A stretch of 64,000 nucleotides of DNA from Fodinibius roseus (GTDB taxonomy: Bacteria > Bacteroidota > Rhodothermia > Balneolales > Balneolaceae), in the NCBI RefSeq assembly GCF_900129315.1, contig NZ_FQUS01000001.1, positions 372,001 through 436,000 on the forward strand, in the 5' to 3' direction. Positions 1-9,091 of the stretch are shown here, one piece after another. Made by a program: the position numbers and the translations under genes. Below the pieces are notes generated by a model. The model did no database searches and had not been told where the DNA came from. It saw nothing but the letters and a program-made list of their open reading frames with translations. Position 1 is the stretch's first letter. Every line of letters begins with the position of its first letter.

Positions 1-440
1 CCGGCGGTGACCGGGCTGAAGAAGTTCGGGTATGTCAACAGGTGTTACAATCCCTGGGCATCCGCAGTTTTGTCCCCCAGGTGACCGCCTGTCCGGGCTG
101 CGGGCGGACGAACAGCACCTATTTCCAGGAATTGGCGGATGAGATTCAACAGTACCTTCGTGAAATGATGCCGGTCTGGCGCGAAGTGTACCCCGGAGTC
201 GAAGAGATGAATGTAGCCGTCATGGGCTGTGTGGTCAACGGTCCCGGTGAATCGAGAAATGCCAATATCGGTATCTCGCTGCCCGGTACATTCGAGGAAC
301 CCAAGGCTCCTGTCTATATGGATGGAGAACATCACAGTACGCTCAGGGGCGACAACATCGCCCAGGAGTTTCGTGAAATCCTGGATGACTACATTATGCG
401 CAACTATGGAAAAGAGGGGACCGTTGAGGAAACTCTGTAG
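1..440 (+). CDS. ispG: IspG (GcpE), C-terminal part; 5' end outside window
   Basis: This is the C-terminal end of 4-hydroxy-3-methylbut-2-enyl diphosphate synthase, the [4Fe-4S] enzyme that reductively opens methylerythritol cyclodiphosphate in the non-mevalonate isoprenoid pathway. The frame is open from base 3 and starts inside the gene with [13 protein letters not shown]. Visible landmarks are the cluster-binding CPGCGRT (bases 90-110), the third cysteine in [12 protein letters not shown] (Cys codon at 228) and the conserved NGPGE glutamate. The C-terminus is family-typical, so the gene looks intact. The ATG/GTG at 42 is internal and is not the start. A dispersed repeat copy begins about 30 bp after the stop codon. 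Confidence 0.96.
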   Translation, partial: GGDRAEEVRVCQQVLQSLGIRSFVPQVTACPGCGRTNSTYFQELADEIQQYLREMMPVWREVYPGVEEMNVAVMGCVVNGPGESRNANIGISLPGTFEEPKAPVYMDGEHHSTLRGDNIAQEFREILDDYIMRNYGKEGTVEETL

Positions 441-471
441 TATATTCCCGGCCTCATTTAAGGAGGATTCC

Positions 472-612
472 AGGGTTTTGAGAAACCGGTTTTTTTTGTT
501 CAACATCAATTCCGAGCGATTTCAAAACCGCAGGCTATAGACTATGCATAAAGATGTTGAATTCGCGAACATGTAGCAATTGGGCAAAACCACGGTTTTG
601 CAAAGGTCTCTG
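472..612 (+). repeat. Dispersed cruciform-type intergenic repeat, copy A
   Basis: This is one of five related intergenic elements (others near 9177, 13288, 17364 and 57772). It has imperfect terminal inverted repeats: the left end reads gggttttgagaaaccggt and the reverse complement of the right end reads gacctttgcaaaaccgtgg. A conserved core holds gagcgatttcaaaac, then gttgaattcgcgaa. It lies between ispG and a lipoprotein gene, has no ORF of its own, and could fold into nested hairpins in DNA or RNA. Confidence 0.75.
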
Positions 613-616
613 AATA

Positions 617-1291
617 ATGAAGGAACAGACCGTTATGGCAAGCCATCTTATGGGTTATCTTCTTGTTTTTATAGTCTTTACCGGCCTTGCGGGATGCGAA
701 CATTCCGGGGACCAGTCAAACCGGCAACTGGTTGACCAACAGTATATGGATTCCGAGATCTATCGTTCATTCTCCAGCCAGGCCCGGCAGGAGCAACATG
801 ATGCGCGCAATCAAAAGAGGGGACTGACTGCCCGGTTAAAAAATCTTTCAGACTGCCCGGTTTCCCAATCGCTTACTCCACCATTTGCTATCGACTCGCT
901 GAAAATGGCCGAATGGAGTGAGTCCGACGCAAGCAACTGCTTTAGCGGGCAATCTTTTGAAAGCAGTCCGTATACCCTCAGGGTAGTAGCACAGACCTCT
1001 TTTCGCGATGTTAAGATGTTATGGATCCTGCGTTCCCGAGTCTCGATATACCGGAACGAGGAACTTATTTTAGCCACATTTAAAAATAAAAAATTACGGC
1101 ATGCTGAAAGTTTGGGTGCGTATCGAAAAAATTTAAAAGAACATATTTCAACAGGAATAGATGTGCGTTCGGGAAGTGAAGAATTGGTAATAACAGCCGT
1201 GGAGAATCGTAAAATCATATATCCGATTGAACAGAATAATGCTGTTGAACATGTTTATTATATCGATAGTGATGGAGATATAAAAGAATGA
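617..1291 (+). CDS. Putative lipoprotein of unknown function
   Basis: This 224-residue protein has a type II signal peptide: a hydrophobic stretch (residues 12-22) ends in the lipobox FTGLAGC with Cys27, so it should be a periplasm-facing lipoprotein. An in-frame ATG at 635 (MASHLM) is an equally good start. The mature part is rich in charged and polar residues and holds a possible disulfide pair (DCPVSQS and SNCFSGQ); the C-terminal half looks beta-rich and ends in YIDSDGDIKE. I do not recognise the family. It is followed 66 bp later by a TPR protein on the same strand, and the two could be cotranscribed. Confidence 0.7.
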   Translation: MKEQTVMASHLMGYLLVFIVFTGLAGCEHSGDQSNRQLVDQQYMDSEIYRSFSSQARQEQHDARNQKRGLTARLKNLSDCPVSQSLTPPFAIDSLKMAEWSESDASNCFSGQSFESSPYTLRVVAQTSFRDVKMLWILRSRVSIYRNEELILATFKNKKLRHAESLGAYRKNLKEHISTGIDVRSGSEELVITAVENRKIIYPIEQNNAVEHVYYIDSDGDIKE

Positions 1292-1357
1292 CCACCTATC
1301 ATTTTTTCAAATGACGGGATAAAAGCAGGTTTTCTAACTCAATAATTGGTGATTGTG

Positions 1358-2122
1358 ATGAGATTTATAAAATCGGTTTTTTTAGTGCTATTCAGCCTGT
1401 TTTTTTTACCTGCGACTTTCATTGCGCAAGAGCTCGAGTCGCTGGTTCACAAGGCGGATTCTCTCTACGCAGAATACCAGGAAAAGCAGAGTCTGCAACT
1501 GTACAAGCAGGTACTGGAGCGAGAGCCGGATCACTATCGAGCGCTGTGGAGAAGCAGTTTCCTACATTCGCGGATCGGAAACCGATTGGATGAGGAGGGG
1601 GAACAGGAAGACTATTTTAACCGGGCTATTGCATTGGCTGAAAAAGCACTGGCTGTAGATTCCACCGGTTCTCAGTCTAATTTTGTTATGTCCGTGGCCA
1701 TGGGACGTAAGGCCCTGATTTCAGGAGCGAGGGATCGTGTTGCAGCATCCCGGGCTATCAAAAAATATGCGGACCGGGCCATCAGATATGACAGTACCAA
1801 TGCAGGGGCCTGGCACGTACTGGGACGCTGGCATTTTAAGGTTGCCAATTTGAGCTGGGTTGAGCGGCTTGCTGCCAATACTCTTTTTGGAGGGGTCCCC
1901 GGCGATGCAAGTAATGAAAAAGCAGCGGAATATATTAAGAGGGCAATCTCCCTGGAGGGGCAATATGCTCGTTACTATTACGATCTGGCCCGGGTGTATG
2001 AAGAGCTCGGCCGGGATAAACAGGCTATCGTGACCTGCCAGGCAGCTATAGACTTGCCTGTTTTAACCTCAGATGATATGGAGATTAAAGACCAGTGCCA
2101 ACAGTTGATTGAGGATATTTGA
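1358..2122 (+). CDS. Secreted TPR-repeat protein
   Basis: This protein of about 254 residues has a cleavable signal peptide (MRFIKSVFLVLFSLF, then ATFIAQE). The rest is helical with TPR character: AEYQEKQSLQLYKQVLERE, then NRAIALAEKALAVDS, and near the C-terminus YYYDLARVYEELGRDKQAI. A frame extension back to a TTG at 1346 adds only four residues; I prefer the ATG at 1358, which starts the signal peptide directly. Such proteins are usually scaffolds for cell-envelope complexes, but nothing here gives a partner. It precedes the LacI-type regulator by about 75 bp, a gap that contains a palindromic operator. Confidence 0.75.
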   Translation: MRFIKSVFLVLFSLFFLPATFIAQELESLVHKADSLYAEYQEKQSLQLYKQVLEREPDHYRALWRSSFLHSRIGNRLDEEGEQEDYFNRAIALAEKALAVDSTGSQSNFVMSVAMGRKALISGARDRVAASRAIKKYADRAIRYDSTNAGAWHVLGRWHFKVANLSWVERLAANTLFGGVPGDASNEKAAEYIKRAISLEGQYARYYYDLARVYEELGRDKQAIVTCQAAIDLPVLTSDDMEIKDQCQQLIEDI

Positions 2123-2145
2123 CGGATGGAGTTTCTGTTGATATC

Positions 2146-2159
2146 TGTAAGCGCTTTCA
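2146..2159. promoter_or_regulatory. LacI/CcpA-type operator (cre-like)
   Basis: The sequence tgtaagcgctttca is a near-palindrome with a central CG. It matches the LacI-family/cre consensus TGWAARCGYTWNCW at every position. It lies 39 bp upstream of the LacI-family gene at 2198, which suggests autoregulation. Confidence 0.65.
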
Positions 2160-2197
2160 TTATTATCCAAAGAACTTCATAACGAGGTAGATCCAAG

Positions 2198-3208
2198 TTG
2201 TCCCATACGATATACGACATAGCCCGCCGGGCGGGCGTCAGTATTGCCACGGTTTCCAGAGTATTTAATGAAAGTGCAAAAGTTTCGCCTGCAACACGCG
2301 AAAAAGTACTGCATATAGCCCGGGAAGTGGGCTATATGCCCCAGGGTTTTGCACGGGGACTTGCCCGGCGAAAGAATAATGTTATTATGGCGGTAGTGCC
2401 GCTGCTTTCCAACTATTTTTTTCTACAGGTTCTCAACGGTATCCAGCATACGATTTCGGAAACAGATTTTGAACTGCATATTTATAATGTAAAGCCTGAA
2501 GAACCGGCGTTTTCTCAAGTTAAAAGGTTATTGGGCAGGCGGTGGGCGGACGGTTATCTTTTCGTTTCTATTCATCTCAGTGAAGGGCAGTGGCAGGAGA
2601 TCAATCAACTCGGTCAGCAGATGATTTTGATCGATGATGCCTGTACATCCTGCAACTATTTCCAGATCAACAACAAGCAGGGAGCGCGTATTGCAACAGA
2701 ATATTTCCTTGACAGGGGATTCAGCCGCATCGCACTGATCACAGCAGCCGACCGCTCTATTCCGGCCGCAAAACGATGCGAAGGATATTATGAAATGCTC
2801 CGGGAGTATGGGATAACACCGGATGACCCGCTTACGGCCAGGGGAAGCACCGATTATCGTGATGGCTTCAATGAACGCAACGGTTATGAAGCCATGCTTC
2901 AGCTATTGGCGTTGGATGAACACCCGGAAGCTATTGTTTGCGTATCGGATATACAGGCTATAGGCGCACTGTCGGCCATGAAGGAGCAGCAGGTGCATAT
3001 CCCCATCATAGGATATGACGATATTCAGTTATCCGAATATATCGGCCTTTCAACGATGCGCCAGCCGATGTATGAAATGGGTTGCAAAGGAACGAAATTA
3101 TTGCTTGACAACCTCGGGGAGGAGTCTTCAGCACTGGTTCAGAAGAACTATACGCCGGAACTCATTCTTCGATCTACAACCCGGGCGAAATCAAACAGAA
3201 AAGACTAA
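2198..3208 (+). CDS. LacI-family transcriptional regulator
   Basis: The N-terminal helix-turn-helix and hinge are clear (TIYDIARRAGVSIATVSRVF, then VSPATREKVLHIAREVGY). They are followed by a periplasmic-binding-protein-like effector domain (about residues 60-330) with the family core SDIQAIGALSAM and PIIGYDDIQLSEY. The start is a TTG at 2198; no ATG precedes the HTH, so TTG is the only start that keeps the DNA-binding domain. At 336 residues the length is normal. The next genes are pfkA and a GH13 glucanase, so control of maltodextrin or glycolytic flux is plausible. The effector is not readable from sequence. Confidence 0.92.
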   Translation: MSHTIYDIARRAGVSIATVSRVFNESAKVSPATREKVLHIAREVGYMPQGFARGLARRKNNVIMAVVPLLSNYFFLQVLNGIQHTISETDFELHIYNVKPEEPAFSQVKRLLGRRWADGYLFVSIHLSEGQWQEINQLGQQMILIDDACTSCNYFQINNKQGARIATEYFLDRGFSRIALITAADRSIPAAKRCEGYYEMLREYGITPDDPLTARGSTDYRDGFNERNGYEAMLQLLALDEHPEAIVCVSDIQAIGALSAMKEQQVHIPIIGYDDIQLSEYIGLSTMRQPMYEMGCKGTKLLLDNLGEESSALVQKNYTPELILRSTTRAKSNRKD

Positions 3209-3231
3209 CACAAATTATTCAGGATCAATTT

Positions 3232-4227
3232 ATGTCATCTAAAGAACCCAAAATTGAACGGATTGGAGTGTTAACTTCAGGAGGAGATGCCCCGGGCATG
3301 AATGCCGGGATTCGGGCGGTCGTTCGGGCTTCCGTATACTATCATATAACTCCATTTGGAATTCGGCACGGCTACGACGGATTTATCAACGATGATATTT
3401 GCGAGATGCATGCCGGATCCGTGAAGCATATCATCCATCAGGGAGGCACGATTTTAAAATCCGCCCGGAGCAGTGAATTTAAAACGGATGAGGGCATGAA
3501 AAAAGCCTGGGAAAACGTAAAGAAACACCAGCTGGATGCCATGGTTGTAATTGGAGGAGACGGAACCTTCAAGGGAGCGATGGAATTTGGAAATAGGTTT
3601 GATTTTCCCATTGTAGGAATTCCGGGAACTATAGACAATGATATATTTGGCACGGACTTTACCGTGGGCTTTGATACGGCTGTTAATACCGTGGTTGAAG
3701 CGGTTGACAAAATAAGAGATACCGCTACATCTCACAACCGGCTCTTTTTTGTTGAAGTCATGGGACGTGATGCGGGATTCATTGCCATGTACTCGGGCAT
3801 TGGCGCGGGGGCTGAAGAAATCCTCATCCCGGAAAAGGACCGGGGGGTGGAACAGCTGTTCGAGTCACTGGAACGTACTTCACAGCGAAAAAAAAGTTCA
3901 CGCCTGGTGATTGTTGCGGAGGGAGACAAAAATGCAAATGTTTATGATATCGAAGAGAAGGTGCAGGAACGTTTTGGTGACCGGTATGAGACCAAGGTGA
4001 CCATCCTGGGTCATGTGCAACGGGGCGGGCGTCCCAGTTGTACCGACCGGGTGCTGGCAAGCCGGCTGGGAGTCGCAGCTGTAGAAGCCCTCCGGAAGGG
4101 GAACCACGGTATGATGGTAGGGGTACGGAATCGAAAAGTTGAATTTACTGATTTTGAACAGGCGACCAAACGGAATCCCGAAATGGATCAGGAGCTCATG
4201 CGTGTCGCCAATATTATCTCTATTTAG
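3232..4227 (+). CDS. pfkA: ATP-dependent 6-phosphofructokinase
   Basis: This 331-residue enzyme phosphorylates fructose 6-phosphate to fructose 1,6-bisphosphate. The family blocks are complete: GGDAPGMNAGIRA (phosphate loop), GGDGTF, PGTIDND with the catalytic Asp, MGRDAGFIA and GHVQRGG. Glycine after GGD and Gly before TIDND are the residues found in ATP-dependent enzymes; pyrophosphate-dependent ones have Asp and Lys. It starts at an ATG 23 bp after the LacI regulator and is probably cotranscribed with it. Confidence 0.96.
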   Translation: MSSKEPKIERIGVLTSGGDAPGMNAGIRAVVRASVYYHITPFGIRHGYDGFINDDICEMHAGSVKHIIHQGGTILKSARSSEFKTDEGMKKAWENVKKHQLDAMVVIGGDGTFKGAMEFGNRFDFPIVGIPGTIDNDIFGTDFTVGFDTAVNTVVEAVDKIRDTATSHNRLFFVEVMGRDAGFIAMYSGIGAGAEEILIPEKDRGVEQLFESLERTSQRKKSSRLVIVAEGDKNANVYDIEEKVQERFGDRYETKVTILGHVQRGGRPSCTDRVLASRLGVAAVEALRKGNHGMMVGVRNRKVEFTDFEQATKRNPEMDQELMRVANIISI

Positions 4228-4297
4228 TGTAATGAGCAAATAGTTACATTAGAACCAGCGCTCAACGGTTATTGATATTTAATAAAATGTTAGAATT

Positions 4298-6091
4298 ATG
4301 TTAACGGAACAAGTTGATACCCCAACAGAAGAAATAGGAGGAGATCGAGCAGATCGTTCCTACCAAACCCCCGAATGGGCGAAGCATGTGATCTGGTACC
4401 AAATATTTCCCGAGCGATTCCGAAACGGGGACCCCTCAAATGATCCGGTGGCCGATCGGGTCAGCGGTCCCCCGGGGTGGGAAATTAGACCCTGGATCTC
4501 AGACTGGTATGACCGCACCGATTGGGAGAAATCGTTGGGAGATCGTTTCCAGGACGGCGTCTATCACCGCCGCTACGGGGGAGACCTGCAGGGGATTATT
4601 GACAAGCTGGGTTATCTGCAGGAGCTGGGGGTAGGAGCGATTTATCTGAATCCCGTTTTTGATGCGGTTTCCCTACACAAGTATGATACCAGCTGCTACC
4701 ATCATGTGGATCGCTTCTTTGGTCCCGACCCCGAAGGCGATGTACGTATTATGGAGGAGGAAGATCCGCTGGATCCGGAGACCTGGCAATGGACCTCCGC
4801 CGACCGCCTTTTTCTGAAACTCATAAAAAAGGTCCATGGCCGGGGAATGAAGATCATCATAGATGGCGTTTTTAATCATACGGGCACTGATTTTTGGGCA
4901 TTCCGGGACCTGGCAGAAAACCAGGAGAATTCTCCTTTCAGCGACTGGTATGCAGTCAAGTCGTTTAAAAGTACTGATGGTAATGATGCTGAATTTGATT
5001 ATGCCGGGTGGTGGGGACATAAAGAATTGCCGGAGTGGAAAGAAGTTGAGAATACACTGATTCAACCAGTGCGGCAACATATCTTTGATATCACCCGCCG
5101 CTGGATGGACCCTGATAGTGACGGAGACCCCTCGGACGGCGTTGATGGCTGGCGGCTCGATGTTCCTGAAGAGGTGGGAAAAGAGTTTTGGAGAGAATGG
5201 AACGCACTGGTCCGGGACATTAATCCGCAGGCGTATACGGTGGGCGAGATATGGTCCGATAAATCAAAAGAATGGGTAAGCGGTGATCTGTTTAATGCTG
5301 CTATGAACTATCCTTTTGCCAAAGCCGTACAGAAATATATGATTGACCGGGCCTTATCCCCCAGCGAATTTTTAACGCTTTTAAAAAAAGGACGCAGAAG
5401 TTTTCCCGGGGAAGCTTCTTTTGTGATGCAGAACCTGATGGACAGTCATGATACCCCGCGCCTGGCTTCGATGATCGTCAATCCCGGCCGGGAATATAAT
5501 GAAGACGGAAGGCCGGAGATGGGCTTTGACGTTCGAAAGCCTGATCCCGGGGAACGCCGCATTCAAAAACTGATAGCGCTCTTTCAATATACGTATGTTG
5601 GAGCTCCTATGATTTATTATGGCACGGAGGCCGGTATGTGGGGGGCGGGCGATCCTGACGACCGAAAACCGATGGTATGGCCTGAGTTTAATTATGAACC
5701 GGAAAAAAAACACCCCATGAATAAAGAACGTCCCGCCGATGATAACAATTTTGATCCAAACCTTTTCAAATGGTATCAAAAGCTGGGCGAAATTCGCAAT
5801 GAGCATCTGTCCCTGCAGACCGGGACCTTCCAGCCATTGAACATCGATGACGATAAGAATACTTTCGCATTTGCACGCATATTGAACCAACAGAAATTTG
5901 CCATCATTGCACTGAATCGTTCAGATCAATCCCAGAATATGCGGATTCCACTGGGTGACGTTGAAATTCCGGAAAAAAAGCATTTGGAAAACCTGCTGAC
6001 CGATACCCGTGTGGAAATCGAGAGGGAGCATGTCGAAATAAATCTACCTCCCGTTTCCGGTGTTGTCTTAAGTCCAGAACAAGACCGATAA
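4298..6091 (+). CDS. GH13 alpha-glucan hydrolase (cyclomaltodextrinase/neopullulanase-like)
   Basis: This 597-residue alpha-amylase-family enzyme carries all four GH13 regions in order: DGVFNHTG (about 189), GWRLDVPEE with the nucleophile Asp (about 285), VGEIW with the acid/base Glu (about 315) and MDSHDTPR (about 381). It has no signal peptide and begins almost directly with the barrel (HVIWYQIFPERF), so it is likely cytoplasmic and lacks an N-terminal CBM34. Cytoplasmic enzymes of this type cut imported maltodextrins or cyclodextrins. Its stop overlaps the next start by one base (taatg). The neighbours pfkA and LacI fit a glucan-to-glycolysis route. Confidence 0.88.
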   Translation: MLTEQVDTPTEEIGGDRADRSYQTPEWAKHVIWYQIFPERFRNGDPSNDPVADRVSGPPGWEIRPWISDWYDRTDWEKSLGDRFQDGVYHRRYGGDLQGIIDKLGYLQELGVGAIYLNPVFDAVSLHKYDTSCYHHVDRFFGPDPEGDVRIMEEEDPLDPETWQWTSADRLFLKLIKKVHGRGMKIIIDGVFNHTGTDFWAFRDLAENQENSPFSDWYAVKSFKSTDGNDAEFDYAGWWGHKELPEWKEVENTLIQPVRQHIFDITRRWMDPDSDGDPSDGVDGWRLDVPEEVGKEFWREWNALVRDINPQAYTVGEIWSDKSKEWVSGDLFNAAMNYPFAKAVQKYMIDRALSPSEFLTLLKKGRRSFPGEASFVMQNLMDSHDTPRLASMIVNPGREYNEDGRPEMGFDVRKPDPGERRIQKLIALFQYTYVGAPMIYYGTEAGMWGAGDPDDRKPMVWPEFNYEPEKKHPMNKERPADDNNFDPNLFKWYQKLGEIRNEHLSLQTGTFQPLNIDDDKNTFAFARILNQQKFAIIALNRSDQSQNMRIPLGDVEIPEKKHLENLLTDTRVEIEREHVEINLPPVSGVVLSPEQDR

Positions 6092-6636
6092 TGAGATTGG
6101 ATCCCAAATATTTTAATACTTTTTTAGCCGTTGTAGCTGTCGTTGCCGCGTTGTTTATTGCCTATTTTACGGTAAGCAGCCAACTGGACAAGCGTTCTGA
6201 ATTTAAGGAGCGGATAGTGCAGCAAGACTCCCTGCAGACGGTCACCTGGCCACTGGTAGAAAGCTCGGAAAGTATTAGTATTGCTGACTTTAGCGATCGG
6301 TTTGTACTGCTTCATTTTTGGTCGAACTGGTCGGAACGTTCTGTTGAAGCACACCGTCAATTGGCAAAACTGAAAAGGGAATATGGCGGACGGCTTACTG
6401 TCATTGCGGCCGCGGTGGGACTCCGGAGAGAGGAGGCGCTCTCGTATGCAAGTGAGCACGGGTTTCCCTTCTACCATGTAGCAGGCTCCCGGCTGTTTTC
6501 CGCTTTTCAGATTCCCGGAGTGCCTGCATATTTACTTTATGCACCTGAAGGCAGGCTTGAGTTTGTTTTGACAGGATCTATGGACGAGGTTCAATTTGAC
6601 AGCTTAAGGACGATAATGGATGGCAAACCAAAATAG
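6091..6636 (+). CDS. Membrane-anchored thioredoxin-fold protein without cysteines (TlpA/ResA-like)
   Basis: This 181-residue protein has an N-terminal membrane anchor (about residues 8-28, FLAVVAVVAALFIAYF) and a periplasmic thioredoxin-like domain: VLLHFWSNWSERS, then the cis-proline loop IPGVPAYLLY. The CxxC redox motif expected after FW is replaced by WSER, and the whole protein contains no cysteine. It therefore cannot be a thiol-disulfide oxidoreductase, although the fold looks intact. It overlaps the GH13 gene by one base and the PabC gene by 17 bases, so it is translationally coupled inside this operon. A non-redox binding or chaperone role is possible. Confidence 0.82.
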   Translation: MRLDPKYFNTFLAVVAVVAALFIAYFTVSSQLDKRSEFKERIVQQDSLQTVTWPLVESSESISIADFSDRFVLLHFWSNWSERSVEAHRQLAKLKREYGGRLTVIAAAVGLRREEALSYASEHGFPFYHVAGSRLFSAFQIPGVPAYLLYAPEGRLEFVLTGSMDEVQFDSLRTIMDGKPK

Positions 6637-7510
6637 CAGCTGGATTATCTATGACGGAAAGCTGAAACCGGCCAAAGAACCGGTGGCCTATGCGGCTTCG
6701 CGGGGACTTATGTATGGCGACGGAATATTTGAAACCCTCCGGGTGTATGGGGGAAAGACCCTCCTCTTTGAAAAGCATATGGAACGGCTGAAAGCAGGGT
6801 CGCAAATGCTGGGTATGGATTCGAAACATCTTCCGCGTGAAAAGAGCCTAAAGGTGCAAATCCACCGGCTGCTGCAGGAAAATACACTGCTTAACCGGGA
6901 CGCTATTGTCAGGTTGCAGTGCTGGCGTGGAGGGGAGCGGGGATATAGGCCCCGGACCCGGGCTGAAATTCATTATACGGTAACAGCTTCCCGGTGTCCC
7001 GATTACGAAGGAACTTACCCTGCCTTGGCCACCGTTGCAACGAGACGTATCCCCTCCGAATCGCTGCCTTCCACCGGCAAGTTTACCAACGGCATCAACT
7101 ACATTCTTGCTGCGCAGGAGGCAGCTGCGCAGAAGGCGGATGATGCGCTGATGCAAACCGTTGACGGCCGGGTATCGGAGACGACCATCGCCAATATTTT
7201 CTGGATTGAAGAGGGACAAATTTTTACTCCTTCAACAGAGTGTGATTTAATTCGGGGGATTACCCGGCAGGTTGTACTGGACATAATTGACCGTCATCCG
7301 GCGTACCGGTGCCGGGAGGGAAGCTATGCGGTTGAAAAATTATACCAGGCCGATGCGGTGGCCCTGTGCAATTCTGTTCGGGAGATTACGCCTGTCCGAC
7401 GGATTGATAATCATACCTTTGACACCAACCACCCTGTTTTTAACGAATTAAAGCAGTTATATTCAGATTATAGAGATCAAAAATTGAAACTCCTTCCGGG
7501 TAGTGATTGA
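6620..7510 (+). CDS. pabC: Class IV aminotransferase, probably 4-amino-4-deoxychorismate lyase
   Basis: This 296-residue fold-type IV PLP enzyme shows the hallmark blocks SRGLMYGDGIFETLRVYGG, the region with the PLP lysine (TGKFTNGINY, Lys154), then QTVDGRVSETTIANIFW and LIRGITRQ. Family members are branched-chain or D-amino-acid aminotransferases or aminodeoxychorismate lyase. The gene directly behind it is pabB with no gap, which strongly favours PabC: conversion of aminodeoxychorismate to 4-aminobenzoate plus pyruvate in folate synthesis. The start ATG lies inside the end of the upstream thioredoxin-fold gene. Confidence 0.85.
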   Translation: MANQNSSWIIYDGKLKPAKEPVAYAASRGLMYGDGIFETLRVYGGKTLLFEKHMERLKAGSQMLGMDSKHLPREKSLKVQIHRLLQENTLLNRDAIVRLQCWRGGERGYRPRTRAEIHYTVTASRCPDYEGTYPALATVATRRIPSESLPSTGKFTNGINYILAAQEAAAQKADDALMQTVDGRVSETTIANIFWIEEGQIFTPSTECDLIRGITRQVVLDIIDRHPAYRCREGSYAVEKLYQADAVALCNSVREITPVRRIDNHTFDTNHPVFNELKQLYSDYRDQKLKLLPGSD

Positions 7511-8776
7511 ATGTGTATTAACCTTGCAGCGATTTCAAAGGCACTGGAGCAAAAAGGGCCGGTGATACTGCTGGAGTCGCAGTCCCGCGACCACCCGTGG
7601 TCGCGGCGTTCCTACGTAGCCGCCCGGCCCACAGCTGAAATAAGAGCCTACGGCAGGGAGATCCATATTACAGGCAAAGAAGGTCGGCAGCATTTTGAAG
7701 CCAACCCGTGGGAAGCGCTGCGCGCATTCAGAGAACAGTATGATGGCTGGCTGTTTGGATACCTGGGGTATGACCTGAAGAATCATACCGAGCTGCTGAG
7801 CTCTCAAAACCCGGATGCGATAGGGGCTCCCGATCTCTATTTTATGGTCCCCGGGTTTATACTGGAACAGGATCGACATACTCTTCAGGTTCGCATGATC
7901 AGGGGATCCATACCTCCAAACGATGAGCGACATGCGTTCAGTGGCAGCAGGGGCCGTTTTAAGGTACGAGACCTGAAACCTCAGCTATCAATGGATGACT
8001 ACCTGGGGGGGATCAGGGAGGCGCAGCGGGCGATTGCTGACGGGGATTTTTACGAGATTAACTTGTCGCACCAGCTTCGGGGCAAATTCAGCGGCTCATC
8101 CATGGCGCTCTACCAGAGTATGAAAAAAGTGGGCCCGGTTCCTTTTGGCGCGTATCTCCGAACGCCCGATTGCACGATCTGCTGTCAATCGCCGGAACGT
8201 TTCTTGCGCAAGGAGGCCGGGACGGTTTTTTCTCAGCCGATAAAGGGGACCTCCCAAAGAGGGAAGGACGAACAGGAAGATCATTTGCTGAAAGAAGCGT
8301 TGTCCAGCTCAGTCAAGGAACGCGCGGAAAACCTGATGATTGTTGATCTGGTCCGCAACGATCTGAGCCGTATTGCTGAAAAAGGGTCGGTAACCGTTAC
8401 GGGGTTATTCGATATTGAAACGTTTGGAACCGTCCACCAGATGGTTTCCACGATACAAGCAGAGGCCGGGGATAAGGACCCCGTCTGCATCTTGCAATCC
8501 TGTTTTCCGATGGGCTCCATGACCGGTGCCCCAAAAATTAGCGTTATGGAAGCCATCGAACGAATTGAAAAGTACCGCCGGGGTATTTATTCCGGAGCTA
8601 TCGGTTACATCAAGCCGGCGGGGGATTTTGACTTTAATGTGGTCATTCGAACAGCAATTATCAAAGACAACGAACTGTTTTATGCGGTGGGCGGGGCTAT
8701 CACCGGTGATTCGAATCCCGAAGCTGAGTGGCAGGAAACGATGGTCAAGGCACAGGCCTTGAAGGATGCTACATAA
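7511..8776 (+). CDS. pabB: Aminodeoxychorismate synthase component I
   Basis: This 421-residue chorismate-binding enzyme uses ammonia to make 4-amino-4-deoxychorismate. The motif PIKGT (Lys245) is the form found in PabB, where anthranilate synthase has PIAGT. Other core blocks are ERAENLMIVDLVRND, TFGTVHQMVSTI, SMTGAPKISVMEAIE and GAIGYI. The ATG directly follows the pabC stop codon. A glutaminase partner (PabA) is not in this window and must be encoded elsewhere or shared with tryptophan synthesis. Confidence 0.93.
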   Translation: MCINLAAISKALEQKGPVILLESQSRDHPWSRRSYVAARPTAEIRAYGREIHITGKEGRQHFEANPWEALRAFREQYDGWLFGYLGYDLKNHTELLSSQNPDAIGAPDLYFMVPGFILEQDRHTLQVRMIRGSIPPNDERHAFSGSRGRFKVRDLKPQLSMDDYLGGIREAQRAIADGDFYEINLSHQLRGKFSGSSMALYQSMKKVGPVPFGAYLRTPDCTICCQSPERFLRKEAGTVFSQPIKGTSQRGKDEQEDHLLKEALSSSVKERAENLMIVDLVRNDLSRIAEKGSVTVTGLFDIETFGTVHQMVSTIQAEAGDKDPVCILQSCFPMGSMTGAPKISVMEAIERIEKYRRGIYSGAIGYIKPAGDFDFNVVIRTAIIKDNELFYAVGGAITGDSNPEAEWQETMVKAQALKDAT

Positions 8777-8860
8777 CCAAGTCATTTTTACTATAGAGCA
8801 GAAACGGACAGTACTCCTGTGCTATCAACCTGAATGCTGCGTGAAACACCTGTCAGCCCG

Positions 8861-9091
8861 TATTTCTCACAACGATTTATGGTATATTGTTGTAGCCTTA
8901 TGATACAGATAAATTATATCGATTGTTGAGCCCCAAACATTATAACAGCGTGTAACATACTGCGAAGGCTGCCGGTCAGCGGAGTTAAAGATAAAAATAG
9001 CGTGCTCTACGTACTGGGCTACGTTTCTGCTGCTATTTTTCCTTGCCTTGCCTTGCTGAAGTACAAATTTCTCGGTGAGAAATGCGGTTTG
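8861..9091. repeat. Candidate non-autonomous element with inverted ends
   Basis: The left end (cccgtatttctcac, 8862-8875) and the right end (gtgagaaatgcgg, 9075-9087) are inverted copies with one mismatch over 13 bp and weaker similarity further inward. Inside lies a second imperfect inverted repeat (8992-9042) with arms ataaaaatagc and gctattttt around ctacgtactgggctacg. Three tandem ccttg units follow (about 9041-9056). The right end also carries a perfect hairpin, atttctc-ggt-gagaaat. No ORF is present. Confidence 0.5.

Noticed and set aside
4228-4297. Weak inverted repeat tgtaa / ttaca after pfkA
   Set aside because: Only five paired bases and no T-run, so it is not a credible terminator.
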